Shown: positions 13,501 through 26,400 of the stretch, in pieces
How positions within the stretch are numbered: the stretch's first letter is position 1
Layout: the number at the start of each line of letters is the position of its first letter
Source of the DNA: Dillenia suffruticosa
Lineage: Eukaryota > Streptophyta > Magnoliopsida > Dilleniales > Dilleniaceae
Assembly (NCBI GenBank): GCA_033439265.1
Contig: JAVTVX010000017.1
Span: forward strand, 12,298,001 to 12,362,000
Direction of reading: 5' to 3'
DNA: 64,000 nt
Made by a program: the position numbers and the translations under genes
Notes under the pieces: generated by a model
What the model saw: the letters and a program-made list of their open reading frames with translations, nothing else
Told to the model about the DNA's origin: nothing
Databases searched by the model: none

Positions 13501-16500
13501 AGCCAAGGATATTTTGGGCAGAATTTATAACGGTTAGTTTTTTGTTTGTGTCTACCGGCTAGTTTATGAGTCTACTGGCTAGTTGAATCTCATTCCTATA
13601 TAAATGTCTCACCTATCAAATGTTTGGAGTATGGAGGAACAATCTCTTCTTCCTTTGTCTAAGCTCTCTACACTCTTGTAATTTTCTCTCAAGGGACAAT
13701 CCTCCCTTTGTAATGCATTCTTGAAATACAATACAAAAAACTCTCAATCATTTTTATTCAAACACTTGTGTTCTTGATATCTTCATTATAACATGATGTC
13801 CTAAATAGAAGGAGAAAAAAATTGATTTATTGCCAATTCAATGTGACAGTTTTGTTGTTGAACAAGTTCTAGTCCTATTGTGGAAAAGCAAAAGGGGTGA
13901 AGGAGAGAAGTGATGTCCTTAATAGTACTAAGAATGTTCAAATCATAATTTTCAAAGGAGCTGTAAACAAGCTTAATCTCAAAAGCAAGGAACATCTACA
14001 AACTTGGGAAATCATTTGGAGTTGGAAATGTAGTGATATTTCTGGTAGGTCATTATATTTAGTTCAATTAATGTGGATTAGTCTACAACAATGAGGAAGT
14101 TCTTAAAAGCATTGATCCCTACAAAGTGAATTTTTTCCGAGAAGATTCTTAACTTTGTTAACTAATGAGACAAGTCATTCAAGTATGGATTAGAAGAATT
14201 AGGAGGTGAAACAAAGAAGAAAAACATCTTCATCTTACAAAACATAAGAAATTTTTGGTTAGGAATTGCAAAAGCTGATGAAAAAGGGAAACATTATCAT
14301 CATCCAAAACTTAACTTAGTTGCTTGATGAAAATGCGAAGGTGCTGATTGTGTGATTTTAATGTTCTTATTTTCAGAGCCAGATTCTTTTGAATTCAGGG
14401 AGATTGATGCAGGAGCATCCAACAAGTTGATATATTATTTTTTTGTTTTTAATTTCAGTAAATTGTCAGCTTTTAGTTTACTCATTTTACCGTTAGGGTT
14501 TTTATACTTTTAGGCCTTTAAATGAGTCAGATGACAAGCATGTGACTAATAATGAAATTTGATGCTAGGACTATGATAGAAATATATCTACTCACAGGCT
14601 GAGATGAATTGCTGAAACTCTAATTTTAGTAAGTTTTTAAGATTGTTTTCCAGGACCTCTTCATTATTTTGATTAAGAATATCAAGAGGTTTCATGCCCC
14701 AATCCTCCTTTAATGTTCCGACTTCACCTTTATTCCTTTTCCTAGTTATTTTGCTCTAGTTTTCGATCTTCTATACTATACCACATCACCTAGATCCCTC
14801 CTTGTAAGGTTATTACCACTTAGAAAATGTGTCCAGATAAGTTGGCTCCAGGGCAAACATGTACATGCACCTTCTAGCAATGAACATCAGTCAAACAGAT
14901 AGAATTTAGTAGGATCTAACTGAACACATTTTGTCACACTTATTCATACACTTAAAACCTTAAGGCGAGAACAAAAGAAACCTCAAGCTTCAAGGGACCA
15001 TCATGTCCATATTGTCATAACTTCCACTTGGTTAAAATGCCAAAACATGGACTGATCCACATTCCCTGGACCACACTTGAAGGAACTAGGAGAAGCTATA
15101 ATGCCTGCTATGTAAGTGGAGCATCACTACATAAGGTTTTTCACTACACTTTCATTTGCTTCTAAATGTGTTGATTTATTTAATTAAATAGTTTTATTAA
15201 ATTTCTTAAGAAGAACAATTGTTTTAACTTATTAAGAGTAGCACTTTGTACAAAGGTTCTGTCATCAATTCATTAAGAATGATGCATTTAACATTGTCAT
15301 CATCAACGTGTAAAATCAACACAAAACTTAAGGCTTCAAACATATGAAAAAGAAAAAGATAAAAATAACTTGATATTAAAATAACAAGTCAATACTTACT
15401 TTCTCAAAATTCCTTTCAGGAATGGAAATCTTTGCTGTAGATGATCAAGTTGGGTCAACCCTTGAACAAAAGTGACAGGTATGAGAAACAAAAGCATGAA
15501 AACAATAGCAGCAAGAAGAGTTCCAATTTTGCGAATCCATAGCTGTCGGTATGGTATGCTAAGGTTTGACCAATTAACATCATGCGGCTCTGGAGCCAGA
15601 TCTGTAACCCATAGCATCGGGTTTGATGATTGGAGAACCTCTGATGCAACAAGAGCAGCATAACGAGTCCTGAAAAAGACAAAAGCAGCTGGACATTCCT
15701 ACATGACCAGGGAGAGAACTCTAGGTTAAATAAATTGATAGCACTATGAAAACAACAGAGAAACATTAAGCAGAATTTCAGAAACAATTTCTCTAATCAA
15801 GCGGGAGATAGTGAATAAAGTATTAGTGTAAACCATGTTTATGCATACACCGAATAAGAGGATACATCAGGGTTTTAACTGACATTTAGAATAAAATCTA
15901 AGATGCTTCCTGTTTTAAAAGCCTAATAAAAAGACAGAAATTTCAAAATGATCAAAGCTCACCGGCTGAAAGTTGCTAGATCTTACAACAAGAGGGTGGC
16001 AAACATTTTAAAATCAGCAATATTGTTAGGAAGGTTATTCTGCCAAGTAACCAAACTAAAAGACTAAAATAAAATCCTATACCAAGTAGGCTCAATCTCA
16101 CCAACCTTATCAGTGAATACCATATTTTGGCATATTTCTGAGCAAAGTAGGCTCAATCCCACCTTGTTTTCAATTGAGAAAAATTTATAAAAAATGGAAG
16201 CTCCGATAAAGCAGAAATCCTGTGTGTGGAAGTTTCGGGCTAGTGCAGGTTATACTCTAGGAGAAGAGCATGACAATGGCAATCAACCAGGTCTTCGGGG
16301 GAGGGAAGGAGGGGGCTATTCCAATGCATTGGGCCTCATGCAAACGCTATTCGAGGTTAGAAAATTCGATGTCCCATATGCCAATGGTCATTGTGATCAT
16401 CCTCTTCTTATTCATGCCAAAATTGGTCGTAACAGTCAATACACAACCAATTTTGACCATCACAAGAAGGGGCTCATATCACCCCCATTAGTAAAACAAG

Positions 16501-17521
16501 CAACCGACACGGATGCCTATGGTGACAGTCATCTTTTAAATAACATAGACATGTTGTCCATCCTCTTCTTCTTAAAACCTACTGCCTTAGCTGGGGGACA
16601 GATACAGAAAATGCTAGGGAGACTAAATGGAACAACAACCAAATGAGCCACATCGCACTTCATAGCCCGTCAGCATGTTTTGAATTTTTTTTAGATAGGC
16701 TTGGAAAATTTTCTAACGAATTCTTAAAATAAATGGTGAAGATAGATGTTTTTTGTTTAATATTTCTTCCCTCCCTCTCAACTTAAGCTCTCTGTTTCTG
16801 TTCATACTAAACCCAAACAGACTTCAATTTTTTTCCCTTTCTCCTGCCAAATTACAAAACCCCAAAACTTCTCTGACCACTTTTTTGAGATGCACGAACA
16901 AAGGAACAATTTTCATTTCCCTCACCAATGCCTTCCTTAGCGATGAAAGAAGCCGTTCTGGCCGTTGATTTCGAAGCTGGTTTTTTAGGTCGGTCTGAGC
17001 AACTCTCTCTCTCTCTCTCATTAAATGCATTTTTTTCATTCAAAATCCGATTCTTTTTGTTCTGATTTCATTTTCAATATAAATACTCTGAATCAAATTG
17101 ATAGAGAATTTTTATACAACTTTTGGGAATGACTACTTTGTGTATATGTGAAATTTTACATAATGAAAACTAAATTCAGAACTAAAAAAAAAAAAAAAAA
17201 AAGGATTTTAAATAGAAAAAGATTGGCACCTATGCGACAGATCACAATCAAAAAAAGAAGAGGCAGACGGAAAAGAGAGAGTGAGAAATCAACAGTTAGA
17301 GAGGGGCTTCTTTATTCAATCACCAGGATCAGCACCTGTGAAAATAGACAAAATCGTTCGTTGAAGTTCTCCAGCGATCGGAAAAGGACTACATGGGGGA
17401 TTAGTAGTCCAAGGGAGAAAAAGGAAAAAGTTGAGGTGCTGGGAAGCTAGAAGAGCGTGAGTTGAGAAATAGAGAAAGCAAGAAGAGAAATAGAGAGCGT
17501 GAGTTGAGAGAGGGGGGAAAA

Positions 17522-17557
<36 letters not shown>

Positions 17558-20366
17558 TAGCAATTCCTGGCTGTGCAATGTACAGCCTCACCGCCCACCA
17601 AAGTTTTGCCGGCATGAAAGTGTAGTGTTAGATCCGTAAAAAATCTATTTTATTCTTGTCCATTATATGTGAACCCAGTAAATAGCTACGAGGAGTACAC
17701 CATACTTGTGCGATGTAGAGTTTTAAAATTAGGTTTGAAAAATAGAATGACATGCCCGATATTGATTGAACTCGAACTTCATCTGAAAAATTGAAAAATG
17801 TTATATGAAAAATTATTTTACATACAACAAAATCATTTATGCCAAATATTAAATATTTTTAGTTATTTTTAATATTTTTAATATAATTGTAGAATTTTGT
17901 ATTATTAATCATATAATATAATAATAACACATAATCCATTTTTAATACAAATCATTCATTTCAAATATTTTTTATATTTTTTATAATCATAAAATTATCT
18001 TTAAACTATTTTTAAGAGATAAGTGTCCAATACAATGAATTCCGATTTTAAATTTATGTAATTTTTTTTAATATTAAAAAAGACACTTAAATTTCAATTC
18101 AATCTAAAATTGAGATTTCAGAAAAAAAAAATGAAAGAAAGAAAGAAAGAAGAAAAAGAACCCCAAATAAATGATGTACACAGAGTTGAAATATTTGAGT
18201 CTAAACACAAATAAATGCTATATAGTAAAAATATTATAGTGTTATAATACTACAAAAATTATAATTATTAAAATATTAAATAATAAAACATTTGAAAATA
18301 TTTTTATATTAAAAAAGTTACTTATATTATTATATTATTAATGACACATTATAATCTTATTATAAAATTTTATAATTATACAATATTTGATTAGACGAAT
18401 TGATTATATGCAAAAATGCATATATTAAAATACTATAAAAAATACCATAATATTATAATACAACAAAAAAATCATCCTTATAGAAACACTAAAAAATTGT
18501 TTTTAAAATATTTTATATTAAAAAAGTGACGGAGTAGGCTGCTTTGATATTTTTATTATAATACTATAATTTATTGTATTATAATATTATAATGTTTTCT
18601 CTAAATATCATTTATTTCAAATATTTTTTATACTTTCAATATAATTATAAAATATTTTAATCTAAAAATATAAAAAAGAATTGAAATAAATAATGTACAG
18701 TAAAAATACTATAATATTATATAATATTATAATATCGTAAATTTTATAATTATAGAAATATTAAGTAAAAAAGTTTTAAAATATTTTTGATTAAAAAAAT
18801 TAAAAGTATCATATTATAATACTATGCAAAATAAATAATAATTTAATTAAAAAATTTTGATTGTATTAAAAATATCTAAAATATTTATGAAATTTTACGG
18901 TGGAAAATATTTTTTGAATAAAAATAAAAATATTATAATATCATAATATTAATATAATAATTAAAATAAAAAATAAAAATTTAATTTAAATATTTATATA
19001 TTTATATAATATTAAATAATAATTTGCAATATCAATTACTTAAATATTAATTTTTAGATATTTGATATTTAAATAAAATATTAAATTGTAATATAAAATA
19101 TTAGAATATTACATAATATAAACTTAAACTCTATTATTGAATAATTTAATTTAACTAAAATTATAAATATTATTATATATTTAGAATTTTAAAAAATAAA
19201 AATATTTAAATATTTATTTAATATTAAATACATGAAATTAAAATGGAAAAAATATTTATATAATATTAATATTTGTATAATATTTAAAAATGAAGAAAGG
19301 AAGAGAGAGGGACAGAGAGTGAGAGGAAAAAAAGGGTAAATGAGTGAAAAAAAGAAGTAAAAAAATAGAAACAGTACCAAATCGGTGACAATGGAACCCA
19401 AAAAAAAGAGTGGAAAAAAAACGATAAATGGTGAAAAAAGGAAAGAAGAAGAAACCCAAAAAAAAAAGAAAAGAAAAGAAATGGTTAATGGTGGAAAAAA
19501 AAAAGCAAAAAAAGTTGTAAATAGGTGAAAAAAAGAAGTAAAAAAAATAGTAACAAATCAGTAATAGTGAAACAAAAAAAAAGGAGTGAAAAAAAAGGAT
19601 GAAAGGTGAAATAAAAAAAGAAGAAGTAACAAAAAAGAAGAAAAAGAAATCCAAAAAAAATAAAAAATAAAAAAGTTAAAAAAAAGAAGAAAAGTAAGAG
19701 CGAAGGGTGAAAAAAAAAGTAAAAAAAAAATGCAAAAACAAGGTAAATGGATGAAAATAAAAAGAAGTAGAAAAAGAAAAAAAAGAAATCCAAAAAAGAA
19801 CAAAAATTAAAGAGGCAACAGTGGAAGTGTTGAACAAATGGTATTTTGGACACCTGTATTTTAAGGCTTTCTCCCACGAGTGAAGGGTGAAAAAATAAAT
19901 AAATAAGAAAAACAAAAAACAAAAAAAAGAATAGTAGAAAATCGGTAACAGTAGAATTAAAAAAAAAATAAAGAGAGGATAAAAAGAAGGGTTGAATGGT
20001 GAAAAAAAAAAGTAAAAAGAATAAGAAGAAGAAACCCAAAAAAATATTAAAAAAAAAAGAAAGGATGGAAGGTGAAGAAAAGAAGAAAAAAGGGTAAATG
20101 AGTGAAAAAAAAAGGTAAAAAAATAGGAATGGTAGCAAATCGATAATAGTGAAACATAAAAAAAGTGAAAAAAGAACGTTGAATGGTGGGACAAAAAGAC
20201 ATAAAAAAGAAACCCAAAAAAAATAAAAGAAAAAAGAAAAAATGAGGGGTGAAAGGTGAAAAAAAAAATAAATGGGTAAAAAAAGAAATAAAAACAAAAG
20301 AACAGCAACAAATCGAAACAATGGAATCAAAAAAAGCGGAGTGAAAAAAATGATGAATAGTGAAAA

Positions 20367-20410
<44 letters not shown>

Positions 20411-23400
20411 GGAAGGGTGAAAAAAAAGAAGTAAAAAAAGAAGCAAGAAAAAGATAAATGAGTGAACATAAAAAGAAGTAAAAAGAAAAAGCAACCCAAA
20501 CAAGGAAAAAAAAAACAAAAAGAAAAAAAAACAGGCAATAATAGAACACTGTTCAATCCGACGTGGCACGCTTGAGTGAAGGAGAGGCAAGCTTTTTATA
20601 TAATAGTAGATATGCCTTGTTTTTATTTCAAGAACCCGTTCAAACTTTTCTCTAACAAAAAAAAAGTCCACCCGTACTGACATTTGTTACCAAATGGGAT
20701 TCGGTCAATTCGTCGTGGGCCCATTTGGTCTCCCTAGCTTTGTGGATACCTACAGCCAATATGGTCCTTTTACGAAATGTTCAGCCATATAAACCAATCG
20801 GAGCCTATATTGGCCGGATTTCGACCATTAACGAAGGGGCCTGTTTTACCTAAGTCACCAGGGGCAATCAATATTTGATATGATACAGTCCATCTTTTAA
20901 ACCAATGTCTCCTATACGTATAATTTGAAAATACTGACTTTGTTGGATTATGTTCATCCTAGACAATTATATTAGATGCATGAATGAAATCTCTCAATTT
21001 GCATACGGTTCTGACCTTTATCTTTGTTTTGAAATCAAGACCACAAAGGTCAGTCTTTGCTTTCAGTGTCTCTGGTCCATTAGCTAGCATCTTAAAAGAA
21101 TTTGAAGTCCCTCCACAAAGGTCACATCGTGTCACACTAGGATGACAATTCTGATGGGTTGAAGCAGATTTAACCATGTTATACACCTTCTCTGCAGCAC
21201 CCTGACCAAAAAAAAAGGTATTCAGTATAAACAACTTATACACCACCTAAGAGAAAAGAGCACGAGAAAAAATGAACTTGAAGAAGACTAGAAGACAGCA
21301 CAATATGTCTCACTAGATGGTCATAATTAAAACATAGCATGCAAAGCAAGGGGGAAGAAAAAACCATACAGGAATTGAAATTTTATGTGCAGAGAATAAG
21401 TAATTTTTCTGTCCCAGTCAACTTGCATGGTCTTAATTATCACAACACCATAAGCCCAATAATTCAAAAAATATAAAAATAAAAATAAGAACAAGAAAAA
21501 GAAGAAGAATAAAAACAACAGCAACAACAAATGATAATAACAATAAGAACTACTACTAATGTGATGAAGAAAAAAAGAAAGCCGTCAAAGTGAGAGCAGG
21601 ATGTCACAATGGTATTCTCGTGATCTGGGCTCTGACCTCCTCCCTCCCCCCCCCCCCAAAAAAAAAAAAGGAAAAAGAAAAGTAAACAAAGCAAAAGGGA
21701 AAAAGACATACGAAGAAATAAAAACCTAATTATCAAAGACTATGGAGCTAAGACCCATCAACATGCCAGGGAGAATGATGTTTGAAGAATGCCATTCACG
21801 CACACTGTGAGATTAGTGGAACAACTAAACTGAATTGGTTACGAAACGTTGTAGAGTTAAATATATGTGTAAAAACTAGGAACATAAGATAGATATGCTC
21901 TAGCTTGAAGGGCATTGCAACAAAACTATTTTGGGGGGGGGGGGATATTAGTCTTTTTCATACATCATATCTTCATCAAAATAAATTGTCAAAGACCACT
22001 TTAGTCCAAGCATCTTTTATCAACTCTTCACTTCTCCCTCTTCTTCCATTTGCTGAAACAAGGTGGCAAGGCTGTTGTTGAGTCAAAAAGGGCGAAGGAT
22101 GGAGCATGATATAGTTTGCATTTGAAAGCATTGAAGGGAAAAAAGAGAGTTCATTGGAGAAGAGGAGAAGAGAAGAGAAGGCTTGCAGCCTCAATGGTTT
22201 TAAACTTTAGCTCAAGCCACTACATCTCTGGAGAAGAAGGTAATTTTTCTTTAAGTTGAGATATAGTTATTCTTCAACTTAAGGTTCAAGGATTTTGACG
22301 GTCTTGGTTGTCTTGATTTGCTGTTTCAGTTTTTGGAGTTATAGAGTTCTTTGTTTTACTGCATATTGCTCAGATCGTCCTTTCTTTTTTTTTTTTTCAG
22401 TTCTGGTCATTGTGTGTTCTCATAGATTTGAGATTGTTTCATACTTTTGGTTAGTTGCATAAACCATTGATACAGCCTGTAACCATAGCTTTTTTTAATA
22501 TTTGCAGCACCTTGTCATTTTGTTGTAGTGAGAGATGAAATCGGAATACCACTTGTTTGTCATAAATGCAGCCATACAAAGACCTAAGAATGGATGATGT
22601 GTACAATGACAATTTGAGCTCCAATTGCAGACTTTGGTGGATAGAGACCAAAATATTCCTTTACTCCTTGAGATGAAGAGATGTGGAAAAGAATAGTGCA
22701 GTTACATGGTCATGGATTTTGTTGCAAGTAGCTTGATTGAGGGGATTGTACGAAAACTTGAGTCAGTTTGAAATCCATGTGCCTTATCGGAGAAGGGGAT
22801 GGATTGTAAAGGGGATCCTTTGTTGAAGCCAATTGGACAAGGAGTTGATTGGATAGATGGGGATCCATTTGTTCTCAATTCAACTCAAATTGGCCTTATG
22901 ATTGAAACAATAAAATGTTGCAGCTTTTAACTCAATATGATATTATTTGAATTTTAGAAAGGGAAAAAGTTACCGCTTTTATATATTCTATTGCTAATAC
23001 CATATATTTGCATTTGGAGAGTAAACTTTCAATTAAGATCAAAACTTTCTGCTCATTCTTGCTAATAAATGCTGCTTACTTTAAGCATGTTAGATAACCA
23101 AAAAAGAATTTGTCCCCCTGTTATGAAAGAGGCAGCAGTGGACCAGCTGGATGATGAGGTGGCAGCAACTAAACAAGTGACTGGTGAGATGGAACCAAAG
23201 GGGCTAAAAGTCTATCAACGCAGAGGCAAGCAGAAACAGCAAACTGTTCAGGAGTAACCAACTTTCTATGGGGAATCTAGAGCTGTTATGAGAAGGAATA
23301 TGGGATAAGGGGATACATATAGTGTGTGGGGTTACTGGAATAGGGGGAAGAAAATCTTTCTGTAAAATTGGGTCAGCTTCATGTTGAAGGGGAGTAATGA

Positions 23401-26400
23401 GAGGGTTCTCTCTTTTCCTGTAACAAGACAGTTGTCTTTTTAATGAAGAATATCAATTTCATTCATTAGCCTTGTCCCCTGCTTCCTTCTCTCTTAAGGC
23501 CACCACCCCTAACAACTGGTCTGACCTGCCGCCCTCTTCCCCTGCTCTTCTCTCTCTATCTCTCTCTTTCTCTCTCTCTCCCTCTTCAGTCCTTTTCCAC
23601 AGTGGATCCAACACAATAATTCATGACTCAAACAAGAATGGAAACTAAATTGATCTTTGGAGAAGAGTATTGCTGAAATTGGGAAGAGTGTCATGACATT
23701 GATTGAGGAAATGAACCACCATTGCACGAAAATGGACAAATTTGAATCACTGGAGGACCTGGTTGCGGCACTTCTACGACAGAAAACTGAGGGACGCGAG
23801 GAAGTGGGTCTTCAACATCCATGTTAAATGGGATTCACGGAAGCCCTTCTCTTAAAATTGGCTCCATTCCCATCCTGGGAGCTTACCCACAAACCCAACC
23901 GTCATTTAAAGCCCCCTCGCAAGACGATTTCCATTTTGCTTTGCGATGAGTCGATCTCCCCTGTTTTGATAGTCGCGATCCTGCTGTGTGGGTCGCACAA
24001 GCGGAATAATTTTTCACTATCAATCATGTAAGTGACAAAATGAAAGTTCCAATGGCTATGGTTCCCATGGATGGAACTGCACTTCACTGGGTTCAGTGGT
24101 TGTTTGCTCAGAACCCATCGCTCTCTTGATCAAATTTAACCTCCGAGCTTTTTGATCGCTTTGGAGGAGGACTATCTACAAACCACTTTGAAGGTCTGGC
24201 ATCCACGAAACAGACGAGGACTGTTAATGCCTACATTGACGAGTTTGTGGCAAAAGTAGCACTCATAAAAGGTTTGAGTTCTTCTATTCATCTAAGTCTT
24301 TTTCTCAATGGCTTCAAGGATAAAATTCGTGTGTGAATCCCATCGCACGAAACTCTTTCCCTCTTCCAGACCATGAAATTGGCTCAGGAAATAGAGAAAT
24401 AAAATGGGTTTTTTAAGTCGGGGATGCTTCCGGGTAAAAAAGATGGAACCCATACCTCCCTCGAGTCCAAAAAATGGAGTGAGTCCAACCTGACCCATGA
24501 GGAATCCGACACTCGTTTTAACCTGAACCCAGTTTTCTTTTAACCCGCCTCTTAATCAAAACACTCCCGTCGCTCAACATTCTTCTTCCTCCCCAACTTC
24601 TCCACAACCCAATTCAAACACAACCAACAGAGGCTCCCGACAAATGTCCCACCAAGAACTCATGGACTTGCGATCTAAGGGACTCTGCTTCAAATGTAAA
24701 CAACCTTACCACCCCCTTCACAACTGTTCCAACAAAAGCCTTTGTACGAAACTCCTACAACTAACGAAGCCAAAACAGAGGAGGCAATAGCTGATCCTTC
24801 GGAACACCACCCAAACATCTCTCTTGCATCTCTTGAACTTCTCATGTTTTCAGTTGGAGGTATTTATCATCCTAAAACTATGAAACTTATGGGAACCATT
24901 GTTGGGGAATAATTAATAATTATGGTCGATAGTGGGTTAGTCACAATTTCGTAACTGAAGACACTGCCCGTCGATTGGGACTTTCGGTGCAACCCACGGA
25001 CCCCACGGACCCTTTCTAGGTACGATTGGGTGATGGAAGACGACTAGTCTCCTCGGGCATATGTTGTGTGCAAATAAATTTGGGGTGTATTGAGATTACA
25101 ATTAATTGCTTCTTATTTCCTTTAGGTGGAGTTGATGTAATTCTGAGAGTTTCGTGACCGGAAATATTAGGGGAGGTCAGGGTTAATTGATAGTTGACGA
25201 CTATGCGATTTCAGTGGCATAGACAGTTTATTTGTTTTAAAGAAGACCATGTACTTGTTAGGATTCCCTCTTCCCTTGCTGCTCTGAAGAAACTAACTGA
25301 GGTAGAATATGGAGTTGAGAGTTTAACAAGGATAACAAAATGCAAGGCTTAGCCGAGGAAACATTAACCATTGTCCAGCAAGAAGAGTTACAGTTCTTAT
25401 TAACAAAATGGTGAGGTGTTTGATGAAGACGCTAAGTTGCCCCCTACAGGTTCGCTGATCATCAAATTCCGTTACGGCCTAAGTGTGGTCCAATTAGTGG
25501 TCGACTTTATCGGTATAGCTTTTGAACAAAAAAAAAGAGATTGAAAAATTGGTGACATAAATGCTTACTGCGGGTATTATTCGACCTAGTTCTAGCCCTT
25601 TCTCCAATCCAGTACTGTTTGTTCAAAAGAATGAAGGAAGCTGGCATTTTTGTGTTGATTATAGGGAGTTGAAAAAAGCCACAATTACAGATAAATATCC
25701 AATCCCGATGGTATAAGAGCTGCTCGATGAGTTATATAGCGCTCAATACTTTTCCAAACTTATTTTGTGATCCGGTTATCACCAAATTAGAGTCAAGGAA
25801 TCTGACATCCCTAAAATGGTTTTCCAAACACACTCTGGTCATTATGAATTCATTGTGATGTCATTTAGACTTATGAATGCTCCTGCCACTTTTCAGGCCG
25901 CAATGAACGACGTGTTTCAACCCCTATCTTCAGAAATTTATCCTAGTATTCTTTGACGACATTCTTATATATAGTCGTACTTGGGATAATCATTTGGATC
26001 ATTTGGAAACAACCTTACAGATTTTGGCAACGAATTATTTGCTGGCCAATAGGAAGAAATGTCAATTTGGGAGGCAAAATATTGAATATTTGGATCATGT
26101 AATCTCCGCAGAAGAGGTAAAGATGGATCTTGAAAAAACAACTTGTATTCTAAATTGGCCAACTCCTCGCTCCTCAAGAGATGTATGTGGATTTTTGGGA
26201 TTAACCGACTACTATAAGCAGTTCATTTGTGATTATGAGAAAATGGCAAGACCTCTCACGGAGTTGTTAAAAAAAGATGGACAACACAACTTTGCTTGGT
26301 CGGTAGAAGCCAACAGAGCCTTTGAAGCGTTACAAGCAGCGATGATTCCTGCCCTGGTATTGGCCATGCCAGACTTCACTCAACCATTTATAATTGAGTG

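Larger units (their letters stand above)
11501..15399. other. Intron 6 of CSC1-like gene (3.9 kb)
   Basis: Contains a diverged direct duplication (12230-12530 and 14455-14780), a LINE 3' remnant near 12770-12890 and a solo LTR at 13205-13793. No coding sequence recognised. Confidence 0.6.
17557..20610 (-). mobile_element. Non-autonomous Helitron (3054 bp)
   Basis: Read on the minus strand, the element starts TCTACTATTATATAAAAAGC at 20610, preceded by A, and ends ...GCTAG at 17557, followed by T. This is insertion between A and T without target duplication, as Helitrons do. A hairpin, GGCTGT with a 7-nt loop and ACAGCC (17569-17587), sits 8 nt before the terminal CTAG. No Rep/helicase coding sequence is present. 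The interior is an AT-rich part (about 17.6-19.27 kb) and a polypurine array (about 19.29-20.56 kb). It is in the sense orientation of the host gene. Confidence 0.78.
15699..21015. other. Intron 5 of CSC1-like gene (5.3 kb)
   Basis: Dominated by the Helitron at 17557-20610. Between 15.7 and 17.5 kb there is a 150-codon plus-strand ORF (16194-16646) of unknown meaning, CT/GA runs near 17.0 kb and an A-rich tract at 17185-17202. Confidence 0.6.

Noticed and set aside
17148..17615. A 100-codon basic ORF and a 99-codon ORF with YIYIYI repeats
   Set aside because: They read through A-rich and TA microsatellite sequence; low-complexity artefacts.
19189..20683. Several long Phe/Leu-rich minus-strand open frames, up to 354 codons
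   Set aside because: They are the pyrimidine side of the polypurine array; the composition forbids most stops, and no domain or biased codon use suggests a protein.
23069..23257. ORF running from host intron into the element A LTR, and similar 28.7-28.9 kb ORF
   Set aside because: The first crosses the LTR border and mostly encodes LTR sequence; the second has no recognisable motif. Neither is a gene.
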